Positions 26,802 to 36,199 of a stretch of 59,524 nt of DNA are shown here, in pieces (within the stretch, counting starts at the first letter, position 1; every line of letters starts with the position of its first letter). The DNA lies in the NCBI GenBank assembly GCA_947626545.1, contig CANQSS010000007.1, positions 1-59,524 of the forward strand. The letters are read 5' to 3'. Source of the DNA: an uncultured Akkermansia sp. (GTDB lineage Bacteria; Verrucomicrobiota; Verrucomicrobiia; Verrucomicrobiales; Akkermansiaceae). The translations under genes were made by a program, and so were the position numbers. The notes under the pieces were generated by a model. That model was given only the letters and a program-made list of their open reading frames with translations. It had not been told where the DNA came from and ran no database searches.

Positions 26802-27842
26802 ATGAAGATAAAGCACGTTCTTATTTTGCTCTCCGGGTTGTTTGCAGCGTTGTCGCAGTTGTCGGCTCAAGAGCAGCAAGCAGCTCCGGCCTCTGTAACG
26901 CTTACCGCACAGGTGCAACCAAACAAAGGCAAGGCTCGCCGCATTATGATTATGGCACCTCCTTCTGTGACGAAAGGGGCGTTCCTCTGTCTGGTGTCGC
27001 GTGATGAACCGCCCGTGCCGGATCAAACGAAAAATTACAAGATGTTCTTCATTGAATCTCCGGTGGACTTGGCTAACGCGCTGCGCGCTTATTCCAACGA
27101 CGACTTGAGCAACGCAAAACGCCAGTTGGCGCGCGTGCGCTCCACCTATGCCGGTTTTGCTGGTCTGCCGAATAACCCGTCCACTATGGCTGCGCTCATG
27201 GAGCTGAGCTGTAATGCACGAGCCTTAGATTGGGGCAATTTGGGCAAGGCTGCTGCTGACTTTCCGTCACCTAAGATGCTGGAATCTCATGACCGTGTGA
27301 AAGTGGAGGCTGCAGCTATCTTGAGCAAGGTCAGTGATGATCCTTCCACGGCAGAAGAACGAAAAAAGGAGGTCGAGGGGGCTATCGCATCAGCCGCCAA
27401 ATCACCTGCTGTCACTTCTGAAGTATACACCTGGCTCAAGTATGCCTTGGGCCGCGCTTTGGCCAGCAACATCCCTGCAGAGGAGATTCAGAAAAGCATT
27501 AGCCGTGAGCACGAGGAACTTGCTAGCTTGGCGGTGGATGCTTACTGTGAAGCCGTGGCTTCGTCTCACGGCCGTTTCATGGAAATACCCGTGGATGCTA
27601 TGCACCGCGCCTTTCGAATTCTGTGGGCAATGCCGGGAGTGAAGGAATACGTCCCCAAAGCTAAGAAAAAGATGGACAAAAAGGTGTGGGAAGCTGCTCC
27701 TTACAACTTCCGTGACGCCGTGGCTCTCGCTTATTTGCTACGCAATGTCTACGCCCCGCAGATCAGGGATGAAAGTATTTCTACAGCATCTTCTCTCTAC
27801 TTCAACGAGCAACTAGGAGTAGATAAAGGAGCCAAGAAGTAA
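26802..27842 (+). CDS. Secreted protein of unknown function, end of exbB operon
   Basis: 346 residues. The signal peptide is MKIKHVLILLSGLFAALSQLSA, cleaved near AQEQ. A short beta-like part (ASVTLTAQVQPNKGKARRIM, FLCLVSRDEPP) is followed by about 270 helical residues. No family is recognised. It starts 39 bp after the TPR gene and shares its export route and helical nature, so the two products may work together. Poorly conserved hairpin sequence follows the stop. Confidence 0.7.
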   Translation: MKIKHVLILLSGLFAALSQLSAQEQQAAPASVTLTAQVQPNKGKARRIMIMAPPSVTKGAFLCLVSRDEPPVPDQTKNYKMFFIESPVDLANALRAYSNDDLSNAKRQLARVRSTYAGFAGLPNNPSTMAALMELSCNARALDWGNLGKAAADFPSPKMLESHDRVKVEAAAILSKVSDDPSTAEERKKEVEGAIASAAKSPAVTSEVYTWLKYALGRALASNIPAEEIQKSISREHEELASLAVDAYCEAVASSHGRFMEIPVDAMHRAFRILWAMPGVKEYVPKAKKKMDKKVWEAAPYNFRDAVALAYLLRNVYAPQIRDESISTASSLYFNEQLGVDKGAKK

Positions 27843-27862
27843 TACAGCAGATCCATTTTGGC

Positions 27863-27901
27863 AGGCAGGTGGAGTTCCGTAATGATCTTCACTTGCCTTT
27901 T
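27863..27901 (+). terminator. Probable terminator of exbB operon
   Basis: AGGCAGGTG at 27863-27871 pairs with CACTTGCCT (one G-U pair) at 27890-27898 and is followed by T-rich sequence. Confidence 0.5.
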
Positions 27902-27947
27902 CCCTTTTTATCTCCTTCATTGAAAAAATTAGCCCCTTTTTCTGATC

Positions 27948-28433
27948 ATGCATGACATGCTAGTGCGACTCTACACCTTGCCGAGTCCGGATACTGCTGT
28001 GCGGGAATTGGGGAAACGGGGTATCCGCATCCGTCGCTGCATGCCTTACGAACTGCTCACCTTGCAGTCTTGGGTTGCGGCAAACTTTAGCCCCAAATGG
28101 GTGAGCGAAGCTACTGTAGCCATGTGCCACCAGCCGGCTGGCTGTTTTATTGCCACGCAGGATGCGGCTATCCTTGGTTTCGCGTGTTTGGATGCTACCA
28201 TGCGCGGTTTCCTGGGGCCCATGGGATTGACAGAGATCGCCCGGGGGCAGGGGATTGGTCGGGCCCTCCTACTCACCGCACTCCAAGAAATGCGCCACAT
28301 GGGTTATGCCTATGCCATACTGGGAGGTGTAGGACCGGCGGACTTTTACCGTAAGGTCGCCGGTGCCGTAGACATCCCGGAATCCAGCCCCGGCATATAC
28401 GAGGATCTATTGCCAGATCCGCCTCATTGCTGA
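27948..28433 (+). CDS. GNAT-family N-acetyltransferase
   Basis: 161 residues. The acetyl-CoA binding motif is EIARGQGIGRALLLTALQEM (R/Q-x-x-G-x-G), followed by GYAYAILGGVGPADFYRKV, which is GNAT motif B with the Tyr near the catalytic site. The N-terminal half (RRCMPYELLTLQSWVAANF) fits the first GNAT helices. The acetylated substrate cannot be told. A second ATG at 27957 is an alternative start. It lies about 50 bp after the probable operon terminator. Confidence 0.85.
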   Translation: MHDMLVRLYTLPSPDTAVRELGKRGIRIRRCMPYELLTLQSWVAANFSPKWVSEATVAMCHQPAGCFIATQDAAILGFACLDATMRGFLGPMGLTEIARGQGIGRALLLTALQEMRHMGYAYAILGGVGPADFYRKVAGAVDIPESSPGIYEDLLPDPPHC

Positions 28434-28556
28434 GTGCATGCCCAATCACCCTATCTGCAAAGTTTTTTCATTTTCTCCTCATTTTTCCATCTCTTTACCT
28501 TGACACAGCCCCTGATTCTTGCTAAAGTGCAAGGGAAGAACTGCTTCACTCTACCC

Positions 28557-29282
28557 ATGAAATGTACCATTTTTGCTGCGTCCTGCGCTGTTTTAGTTTC
28601 TCTCACATTCAGCTCCTGCCAGAAGGAGAGCAAGAGCGTTGTTGAGCTTGCTCACGATCTTACTACTGAGCTTCGGGCTGTCACAGATACTGCTACTGCG
28701 GATGCTCACGCTCCCCGTGTAGCTGTGCTTAACAAGCGTTTTGAGAATGCAAAGGTTCGGGTGCTTGCCTTGAATGATACAGCACTTTACCGTGCTGCTG
28801 AGAGCGACTCTGAGAGTGTGGGGACGGATTACGCTGCCGCCATGAAAGCACTTGCTCGAGAGATCGGTCGAGTTCGCGCTAGTTTTCCTGTTACCAGCAG
28901 TGATGGCGAAGTCGACTCGGATCGGCTTCTTATCACTATCGCCCAAACGCATGGAGCCACGGGCACTCCGGACGAGCTTAAAGAAGAGGGGGTGCGCTAT
29001 ATGCAGGACACGAACAACCAGCATGAGACACCGGGTGACTTTGCCGAGTATTACGGTTCTGAAAAACTCCGCGATGCCTTGGCATATCGTGCTTCGGTGA
29101 CGTCTGTTTCTAACATGAAGTTTGATTCGGCTGCTGACGTTCCGGCCGTGCCTGCTCTGAAAGATGAGCCGCAAGAAGTGCCAACTGCTACTTCAGGACA
29201 GGAATCGGATGGTGGTGCGACATCCTCTGGTGACGAGTCTGAATCTTCTGAGTCGGAGGATTCCGGAGACGAGGAACTATAA
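28557..29282 (+). CDS. Lipoprotein of unknown function with acidic C-terminus
   Basis: 241 residues from the ATG giving MKCTIFAASCAVLVSLTFSS. The lipobox is F-S-S-C followed by QKESKS, so it should be anchored in a membrane. The middle is helical (ELAHDLTTELRAVTDTATA, YAAAMKALAREIGRVRASF). The last 35 residues are a Ser/Glu/Asp tail (SGDESESSESEDSGDEEL). No domain is recognised. The earlier ATG at 28434 is rejected because it places 41 non-signal residues before the lipoprotein signal. Confidence 0.65.
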   Translation: MKCTIFAASCAVLVSLTFSSCQKESKSVVELAHDLTTELRAVTDTATADAHAPRVAVLNKRFENAKVRVLALNDTALYRAAESDSESVGTDYAAAMKALAREIGRVRASFPVTSSDGEVDSDRLLITIAQTHGATGTPDELKEEGVRYMQDTNNQHETPGDFAEYYGSEKLRDALAYRASVTSVSNMKFDSAADVPAVPALKDEPQEVPTATSGQESDGGATSSGDESESSESEDSGDEEL

Positions 29283-29304
29283 TAGACTCCACCCACGCTT
29301 TTTC

Positions 29305-29331
29305 ACGCGCCGCACATTAACTGCGGCGCGT
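29305..29331 (+). terminator. Hairpin after acidic lipoprotein gene
   Basis: A perfect 10-bp stem ACGCGCCGCA / TGCGGCGCGT with a 7-base loop lies about 25 bp after the stop. The following bases (CTTGC) are a poor T-run, so termination may be partial. Confidence 0.6.
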
Positions 29332-29376
29332 CTTGCATGAGGGTGGTGCAGTCGTTGGACTTTATCTGCAATTTGC

Positions 29377-30150
29377 ATGCCTCGCTATCTGTTCACCTGT
29401 GCGTACGATGGCGAGCCATGGCATGGCTGGCAAAGCCAGGTCAATGGCAACACCGTACAAGATTGCATTGAATCTGCCATTGCGCGCATTCTCGGCTTTT
29501 CATTGCGCATTCACGCCGCAGGGCGTACCGATGCCGGTGTGCATGCGCTTGGACAGTGTTTCCACGCAGATGTGCCAATTACGTGCCGCATGGGGGAGGA
29601 AGCGTGGCTAGCCGCGTTGAATGCGCAATTGCCACTTTCTGTGCGTGTCCTTAATGTGCGGGAAGTCTCGCCGGATTTTCATGCGCGTTTCAGCGCATGC
29701 GGAAAGGAGTATGAATATCGCATTTATCGAGCCCCCGTTCTGCTACCTCACTTCGCTGGACGTGTTTGGCATTGTAGACGACCTTTGAATATGGTCACGC
29801 TGAGGCGTGCATTGAAACTCTATTGCGGTGAACACGATTTTCGACGATTTGCAGCCCGGCGAGGTAATGAGCCGTTCCCTGTACCTCCCGGGTTCTTTAC
29901 GCGCACCATATTTTCTGCTTCCGCAGGACAGCATGCAGATATGCTTACGATCCGTTTTTCCGGATCCGGCTTTCTGTACCGCATGGTACGCATGCTCGTT
30001 GGAACGGCTATACAGGTTGCTTGCGGCGCTATATCGCTCTACGATGTTGAAGAGGCACTACAGCACTCGGAAGGAGCATCGTCGCATTTTTGCGCCCCGG
30101 CTGGCGGACTCTACCTGGTGCGCGTTTTCTACGATGAGCCCTGGCTATAG
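29377..30150 (+). CDS. truA: tRNA pseudouridine(38-40) synthase TruA
   Basis: 257 residues, normal for the family. YLFTCAYDGEPWHGWQSQ is the N-terminal signature, the catalytic Asp sits in AGRTDAGVHA near residue 51, and later motifs are FHARFSACGKEYEYRI, HDFRRFAAR and FLYRMVRMLVG. It isomerises uridines in the anticodon stem-loop of many tRNAs. It is a single gene with no partner in the gap that follows. Confidence 0.96.
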   Translation: MPRYLFTCAYDGEPWHGWQSQVNGNTVQDCIESAIARILGFSLRIHAAGRTDAGVHALGQCFHADVPITCRMGEEAWLAALNAQLPLSVRVLNVREVSPDFHARFSACGKEYEYRIYRAPVLLPHFAGRVWHCRRPLNMVTLRRALKLYCGEHDFRRFAARRGNEPFPVPPGFFTRTIFSASAGQHADMLTIRFSGSGFLYRMVRMLVGTAIQVACGAISLYDVEEALQHSEGASSHFCAPAGGLYLVRVFYDEPWL

Positions 30151-30425
30151 TGCTTTCATGTGCAGTTGCGTGTGAAGGAGAATTTCTCTCCACGGATCAT
30201 GGAATCTGTGACGTTGGAATGTGAGCGGGGGATAACTCGATGGAATTATCGTGACCGTGGCATACAGGGATGAGTTTCGGCAGTATTGCTTGTTTGGATC
30301 AATTCAATCCATGAACGTCGGTAATCTATGCGTCTACTCGTTGCGTCCGGTTTTTTGAGACTTCCCGCTTTTAATCATGCTTCCCTAGGATTTTCCCCGC
30401 TTCAGTTCCCGTACGCACCGATTGT

Positions 30426-30463
30426 AAAAAAGCGCGCGCTGCCTCTCGGCAACACGCGCTTTA
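30426..30463 (-). terminator. Intrinsic terminator of the Sel1-repeat gene (minus strand)
   Basis: On the minus strand AAAGCGCGTGTTGCC, loop GAGA, then GGCAGCGCGCGCTTTTTT. The stem has a small mismatch near its middle and ends in a T-run. It lies about 20 bp after the Sel1 gene stop. The gap to truA (30151-30424) shows no gene. Confidence 0.8.
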
Positions 30464-30484
30464 GTAATTGACATACCGATTACA

Positions 30485-30970
30485 TTACATATCCGTACTC
30501 GTGGAATCGGTGGGGTTGGTATGCTCCTTCCCGCCATTATCTTTGCAGCGTTCCATGAACTGTTGAGCCTTCTCCTCATCCTTATCTACGCCTTTGCCGT
30601 GTTCGTACATGTGAGCAAGTGCACGGCATGCGGTGGGATTCCCCTCCTTTGCAGCCCTCATCAAGCCTGGCAGAGCATGCGTGTACATTGCTTCTGCTTT
30701 TTCTGGATCCTTTTTCATTCCGTTCACTCCATTTTCAGTGATGTAGGCTATGGCATACTGCGCAATCGGGTCACCATTTGCCGCCGCCAGCGTCATGGTG
30801 TCCACATTTAGCCAATACGTTTCATCGCATGAAGCTCCCGATCCATCCGTATTGCAGGTGATGGATGGCGCTGTGGCATCCTGACCACCCGTGGTTGTCG
30901 TATCGTTTGTGGCACCCATGGCCAGGAAGCTGCTCAATGCTGTTGCTATAATAATTGCTCTTGTTTTCAT
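30485..30970 (-). CDS. Secreted Sel1-repeat protein
   Basis: 161 residues with a signal peptide (MKTRAIIIATALSSFLAMG). Two Sel1-like repeats are visible: DPIAQYAIAYITENGVNG followed by KDPEKAEAMYTHA, and NPTACRALAHMYEHGKGVD followed by KDEEKAQQFME. Sel1 units are alpha-alpha hairpins that bind other proteins. Two Cys pairs (CNTDGSGASC, plus C in the repeats) may form disulfides in the periplasm. Ends in a low-complexity Thr/Ser tail. The specific partner is unknown. Confidence 0.75.
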   Translation of the reverse strand: MKTRAIIIATALSSFLAMGATNDTTTTGGQDATAPSITCNTDGSGASCDETYWLNVDTMTLAAANGDPIAQYAIAYITENGVNGMKKDPEKAEAMYTHALPGLMRAAKEGNPTACRALAHMYEHGKGVDKDEEKAQQFMERCKDNGGKEHTNPTDSTSTDM

Positions 30971-31082
30971 AGGTCACCAGCATGCATCTACCTGTGCCCA
31001 TTGGCAATCTAATTTTACCACCCATTAGCGCACTCTATTTTGTCTCTTTGACAAAAAAATGTATCTTTTCGCGAAATTGTGG

Positions 31083-31111
31083 TTGACGTGACGCAAAAAG
31101 TCGTGTATATT
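31083..31111 (+). promoter_or_regulatory. Strong sigma-70-type promoter of the tRNA-Thr/tuf operon
   Basis: TTGACG at 31083-31088, a 17-bp spacer, then TATATT at 31106-31111, followed by a CCCCGC discriminator. It starts the operon of tRNA-Thr, tuf, tRNA-Trp, secE, nusG and ribosomal genes. A GC-rich discriminator fits growth-rate control. Confidence 0.85.
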
Positions 31112-31157
31112 CTCCCCGCTTTTCCGTCCCTTCGTGGGATGGCTCTGGAGCGTGATC

Positions 31158-31229
<72 letters not shown>

Positions 31230-31275
31230 TTGATGCTCTGCAAGAATAAGCAGCTCAAACTAATTCAGAAACATT

Positions 31276-32457
<1,182 letters not shown>

Positions 32458-32540
32458 TTGAGCCGCCGTCCACATCAAACTATCAAACCCCACAGCTACA
32501 TCCGGCATTGTAACCGCAGGGTGTAGCTGATGCGGATGGC

Positions 32541-32573
32541 GGGGGATGCTTCACGAACCGATGGGCATCCCCC
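32541..32573 (+). other. Stem-loop between tuf and tRNA-Trp
   Basis: GGGGGATGC pairs with GCATCCCCC across a 15-base loop, with no T-run. A weaker stem (GCTACATC / GTGTAGC) precedes it at about 32491-32526. It may be an mRNA 3'-end or processing signal that frees tRNA-Trp from the tuf transcript. Confidence 0.55.
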
Positions 32574-32601
32574 AGCCGTCCGAATGAAAACAGAAATCCA
32601 T

Positions 32602-32674
32602 AGGGTATTAGCTCAATTGGTAGAGCAGCGGTCTCCAAAACCGCGTGTTGGGAGTTCGAGTCTCTCATACCCTG
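32602..32674 (+). tRNA. tRNA-Trp (CCA)
   Basis: Acceptor AGGGTAT / ATACCCT, D-arm AGCTCAATTGGTAGAGC, anticodon stem GCGGT-CTCCAAA-ACCGC with anticodon CCA, T-arm GGGAG-TTCGAGT-CTCTC. Discriminator base is G, as expected for tRNA-Trp. Confidence 0.97.
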
Positions 32675-32718
32675 CGTAAGCCCGGCTCACACCGCCCTAT
32701 CCAGCCTACAATCACACC

Positions 32719-32946
32719 ATGTTCCGCAAGATTTCACTCTTTATTTCCGCAATCAAAAGTGAGCTGAAGAAGAGCTCTTGGCCGTGGGAAAGTGACCCCA
32801 AGGTGAAGGGATTTCGCAAGTACCGCGAGCTGTGGAGTTCTACCTTGGTGGTACTCATTGCCATGGTGTTGTTGGGCGCTTATGTCGCCTTTTTTGATTT
32901 TGTTATGGCTCGAGTTGTGACTTGGGCTGTTGAGCAACTTTCCTGA
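32719..32946 (+). CDS. secE: Preprotein translocase subunit SecE
   Basis: 75 residues: an amphipathic cytoplasmic part (ISAIKSELKKSSWP, with the conserved E-L-K-K-x-x-W-P) and one membrane helix (STLVVLIAMVLLGAYVAFF). This is the single-helix SecE of most bacteria, part of the SecYEG channel. It precedes nusG by 32 bp in the conserved secE-nusG order. No rpmG lies between tRNA-Trp and secE. Confidence 0.93.
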   Translation: MFRKISLFISAIKSELKKSSWPWESDPKVKGFRKYRELWSSTLVVLIAMVLLGAYVAFFDFVMARVVTWAVEQLS

Positions 32947-32978
32947 TTTACTGATCTTCTCTCAATCCGTTTCCCCCT

Positions 32979-33626
32979 ATGTCCCGCCCCTACGAACGCA
33001 AATCAGCCGCACCCCGCAAAGTACCAGCCGCGCAGGATCAGTGGTATGTGCTCCATGTGCTCTCCAATAAGGAGCGCCGCGCTGTGGAAAATCTCAAGCG
33101 GCTTTTCAAGGAAGACGAGGAGTTGGGGGCGCTGTTGCAGAGTGAGCCGCTCGTTCCGACGGAAAAAGTGGAAGAGGTGCGCAATGGCAAAAAAGTAGTG
33201 CAGGAACGTAAGCTTTACCCCGGCTACGTGTACCTCAATTTCGCACTGCGGGATTCTGCCACAGGAGCACTCAATAACGATGCGTGGTATAAGATTCAGG
33301 CGGTAGATGGCGTTATTAGCTTCGCTTGCGGACGCAGTAAGGAACCCCTCCCTATGTCTGCCAAAGATGTGGCGGATTTCAAACGTGAAGTTGAGAGACG
33401 AAGCGAGGGTACACGCCAGAAAATCGTTATCAACGTGCAGGATGAGGTCGTGGTGCTGGAGGGCGCCTTCCAGGGTGAACGGGGCATCGTGGAGGAAGTT
33501 GATTCGGAGCACGGTCGCCTGCGCGTGGGCGTGACAATGTTCGGGCGTTCTAATCCGTTGGATCTGGACTATACGCAGGTGCAGATCGTGCCGGAGGATG
33601 AGCGTAATATCCCACGCAGTGAATAA
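32979..33626 (+). CDS. nusG: Transcription antitermination factor NusG
   Basis: 215 residues. The NGN domain runs from [18 protein letters not shown] with [15 protein letters not shown] and KLYPGYVYL, and a KOW domain near the C-terminus has [20 protein letters not shown] basic 20-residue extension ([13 protein letters not shown]) precedes the NGN core. NusG joins RNA polymerase to the leading ribosome and to Rho. It is 60 bp upstream of rplK. Confidence 0.95.
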   Translation: MSRPYERKSAAPRKVPAAQDQWYVLHVLSNKERRAVENLKRLFKEDEELGALLQSEPLVPTEKVEEVRNGKKVVQERKLYPGYVYLNFALRDSATGALNNDAWYKIQAVDGVISFACGRSKEPLPMSAKDVADFKREVERRSEGTRQKIVINVQDEVVVLEGAFQGERGIVEEVDSEHGRLRVGVTMFGRSNPLDLDYTQVQIVPEDERNIPRSE

Positions 33627-33685
33627 ACCACTTTGTCCGCGCCGTCGCTTCTTCCTCGGTGCGGATATCACAAACACATAAAACC

Positions 33686-34114
33686 ATGGCAAAAGAAGTA
33701 GTCAAAACCATCAAACTGCAGATTCCTGCTGGTGCGGCAAATCCGTCGCCGCCGGTGGGTCCTGCTCTTGGTCAGGCGGGTGTCAACATTATGGGCTTCT
33801 GCAAAGAGTTCAACGCCAAAACTCAGAAGCAGGCCGGTGATGTTCTCCCCGTTGTGATCACCGTCTATAAGGACAAGTCCTTCGACTTCATCACCAAAAT
33901 GCCGCCGGCTGCTAACCTTCTCAAGAAGGCTGCCGGTATCTCCTCCGGTTCTGGGGAACCTAATAAGAACAAGGTTGCCAAGATAACCAAGGAGAAACTC
34001 ATGGAGGTGGTCAATACGAAGATGCCTGACCTGAACACCAAGTCTCCTGAGGCAGCCGCCCGCATCATCGCCGGCCAAGCTCGTCAGATGGGTATCGAGG
34101 TGGAAGGTCTCTGA
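33686..34114 (+). CDS. rplK: 50S ribosomal protein L11
   Basis: 142 residues starting [16 protein letters not shown]. The family signature [15 protein letters not shown] and the C-terminal RNA-binding region ([29 protein letters not shown]) are present. L11 binds the GTPase-associated region of 23S rRNA. The upstream ATG at 33659 is rejected because L11 normally begins with MAK. No Shine-Dalgarno site; the ATG follows an A-rich ACACATAAAACC. Confidence 0.98.
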   Translation: MAKEVVKTIKLQIPAGAANPSPPVGPALGQAGVNIMGFCKEFNAKTQKQAGDVLPVVITVYKDKSFDFITKMPPAANLLKKAAGISSGSGEPNKNKVAKITKEKLMEVVNTKMPDLNTKSPEAAARIIAGQARQMGIEVEGL

Positions 34115-34184
34115 CCCCTTTCTCTATCCGCAGGAGGGATCTTATCTACAACCCCAAACCCCGCACGTACTGCAAATCATCATT

Positions 34185-34886
34185 ATGTCAATTAAGCATT
34201 CCAAACGTTACACACAAGCTGCAGGCTTGGTTGATTCTGCCAAGACCTACACCGTCGAGGAGGCTGTGGAACTCATGAAGAGTCTCCCCGCTCCTAAGTT
34301 CGACCCCACGGTCACTGTTTCCTTCCATCTTACTGTGGATCCGCGTAAGTCCGACCAAATGGTTCGTGGCTCCGTGGCTCTGCCTCACGGCACCGGTAAG
34401 AATGTCCGCGTCATTGTCTTTGCTCAGGGCGAGGCCGCTCAGGCTGCCTTGGAGGCCGGAGCTGAAAAAGTAGGCTTGGAGGATCTTATCAAGGAGGTGC
34501 AGGGCGGATTCCTTGCATTCGACAGTGCAATCGCCACCCCAGATGCCATGGCTCAGGTGCGCAAGATTGCCCGAGTGCTCGGTCCTCGTGGTCTCATGCC
34601 CAACCCCAAAACCGGTACGGTCACCGATGATACAGCCAAAGCCGTGCGCGAAGTGAAGGCTGGCCGCGTTGATTACAAGGTGGACAAAAACGCCAACATA
34701 TCTGCGGCGGTAGGAAAGCTTTCCTTCACTCCGGAGCAGCTTGTGGAAAATCTCCGCTCGCTCATCGCCTCTGTTGTGAAGGCTCGTCCCTCAGCAGCCA
34801 AGGGGGGGTACATTGCATCCGCTACGGTTGCTTGTTCCATGAACCCGGGAATTACCCTCAACACTACGGAATACTCCAAGCTCTGA
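34185..34886 (+). CDS. rplA: 50S ribosomal protein L1
   Basis: 233 residues. [12 protein letters not shown] at the start, [32 protein letters not shown] (the conserved loop) and MNPGITLNT at the end are L1 hallmarks. L1 forms the L1 stalk and in many bacteria represses its own operon by binding its mRNA. Follows rplK by 70 bp. Confidence 0.98.
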   Translation: MSIKHSKRYTQAAGLVDSAKTYTVEEAVELMKSLPAPKFDPTVTVSFHLTVDPRKSDQMVRGSVALPHGTGKNVRVIVFAQGEAAQAALEAGAEKVGLEDLIKEVQGGFLAFDSAIATPDAMAQVRKIARVLGPRGLMPNPKTGTVTDDTAKAVREVKAGRVDYKVDKNANISAAVGKLSFTPEQLVENLRSLIASVVKARPSAAKGGYIASATVACSMNPGITLNTTEYSKL

Positions 34887-34914
34887 GAACTTGAACACCC
34901 TATAATTAGATTAT

Positions 34915-35424
34915 ATGAGTACAGAAAAGAAAGTGAATGCTGATAAAGAGACCATCATAGCTCAGCTTCTTGAGAAGGTGAATGGTTCTCCTTTCCTCAT
35001 TGTCATTGACTATACCGGGGTGACTGTGCCGGAGTTTACTGCGCTGCGCGCCTCGCTCGCGGCCGGTGGAGCTTCTTGCACGGTGGCTAAGAATTCCTAC
35101 ATGGTTAAGGCCTTGACTCAGGCTGGTCTCCCGGACATCTCAGCTTCCCTCAAGGGGCAGACCGCCTATGTTACAGGTCAGAATGATATTTGCGCTGCCG
35201 CCAAGGTCATCAACACTTTTGCAAATACCTCCAAAAAGGCTGCCTACAAGACAGGTATCCTGGATGGAGCTGAGCTCACGCCAGATAAACTGCGTGCTTT
35301 GGGTGATCTGCCCAGCCGTGAGGTTCTGCTGGCTACTCTGCTTGCGACCATAAATGGCGCCGGTGCTGCTCTGGCTCGCGTCATTAAGGCGTATGTCGAT
35401 AAGGAGGGAGGCTCGGACCAGTAA
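34915..35424 (+). CDS. rplJ: 50S ribosomal protein L10
   Basis: 169 residues. Landmarks: IIAQLLEKVNGSPFLIVIDYTGV, ALRASLAAGGASCTVAKNS (the conserved core) and the C-terminal helix LLATINGAGAALARVIKAY, which binds L12 dimers. It lies 28 bp after rplA. In relatives L10 controls its operon through a leader, but no obvious kink-turn is seen before this ATG. Confidence 0.97.
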   Translation: MSTEKKVNADKETIIAQLLEKVNGSPFLIVIDYTGVTVPEFTALRASLAAGGASCTVAKNSYMVKALTQAGLPDISASLKGQTAYVTGQNDICAAAKVINTFANTSKKAAYKTGILDGAELTPDKLRALGDLPSREVLLATLLATINGAGAALARVIKAYVDKEGGSDQ

Positions 35425-35588
35425 AAACTGTGTCATAATAAAAAAAAGTCTTGATCGGATGGCAATGGTGTGGTATCACACCCGCGCCTGATAGAATTAG
35501 GTTCTCTGTCGGCTCTCCGGCCGGTGAGAACTGAAATGGGTGAGGAGCCCTCATCCGCGACAAGAACCAATTAAACTATACTACAACA
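35425..35588 (+). promoter_or_regulatory. Structured gap between rplJ and rplL
   Basis: The 164-bp gap is longer than usual for this gene pair. It has a perfect 6-bp hairpin GGTGTG-GTAT-CACACC at 35467-35482 and a GC-rich segment with further pairing potential (CTCTCCGGCCGGTGAG). It may adjust the extra rplL expression needed for four copies of L7/L12 per ribosome. Confidence 0.45.
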
Positions 35589-35966
35589 ATGGCTGATATC
35601 AATACAATCGCTGAAGAACTCGGCAAGCTGACCATCTTGGAGGCTGCTGAGCTTGTCAAACTCCTGGAAGAGAAGTGGGGTGTTTCTGCTGCGGCTCCTG
35701 TGGCTGCTGTGGGAGGCGCTGCCGCTGCTCCTGCGGAAGCTGCTGAAGAAAAGACCGAGTTCAACGTTGAACTTACGGACGCCGGTGCCAACAAGATTGC
35801 CGTTATTAAGGCTGTGCGCACTGTCAAGACCGGAATGGGTCTGGCAGACGCCAAGAAGCTTGTTGAGAGTGCCCCGGCACTCGTACTTGAAGGTGCCTCT
35901 AAGGAGGATGCCGACAAGGCGAAGGCCGAGCTCGAAAAAGCCGGTGCCAAGGTTACCATCAAGTAA
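35589..35966 (+). CDS. rplL: 50S ribosomal protein L7/L12
   Basis: 125 residues. The N-terminal dimerisation helix ([19 protein letters not shown]), an Ala-rich hinge ([18 protein letters not shown]) and the C-terminal domain ([30 protein letters not shown]) are all typical. It recruits translation factors to the ribosome. Confidence 0.98.
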   Translation: MADINTIAEELGKLTILEAAELVKLLEEKWGVSAAAPVAAVGGAAAAPAEAAEEKTEFNVELTDAGANKIAVIKAVRTVKTGMGLADAKKLVESAPALVLEGASKEDADKAKAELEKAGAKVTIK

Positions 35967-35985
35967 CCCGTCGCCTTTTGCGAGA

Positions 35986-36012
35986 GCAGGGGAGGATTTT
36001 GTCCTCCCCTGC
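35986..36012 (+). terminator. Stem-loop 1 between rplL and rpoB (attenuator or processing site)
   Basis: A perfect 11-bp stem GCAGGGGAGGA / TCCTCCCCTGC with loop TTTTG, 20 bp after the rplL stop. There is no T-run, so it resembles the rplL-rpoB attenuator or RNase III site of other bacteria more than a full terminator. Confidence 0.65.
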
Positions 36013-36086
36013 GCTTGGCATATTCTCCGCTTGCTTTCGCAAGCCGATTTTCGTCCCTCCAATCCTCCAAAACCTTTACCTAGGAT

Positions 36087-36131
36087 CGACCCGGTGCACT
36101 TGGTGCATCCACCTCTCGTAGCACCGGGTCG
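36087..36131 (+). promoter_or_regulatory. Stem-loop 2 between rplL and rpoB
   Basis: An 11-bp stem CGACCCGGTGC / GCACCGGGTCG closes a 23-base loop and is followed by GTTTTAG. Candidate attenuator that would lower rpoBC expression relative to rplL. Confidence 0.6.
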
Positions 36132-36156
36132 GTTTTAGTTCAGATAAAACCGGCCA

Positions 36157-36177
36157 TGCGCCCGGGTTCCGGGCGCA
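36157..36177 (+). promoter_or_regulatory. Stem-loop 3 just upstream of rpoB
   Basis: TGCGCCCGG-GTT-CCGGGCGCA is a 9-bp stem with a 3-base loop, ending 22 bp before the rpoB ATG. It is followed by AAAA, not T, so a translational or stability role is more likely than termination. Confidence 0.6.
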
Positions 36178-36199
36178 AAACCTAATTTCCGCGCACTCC

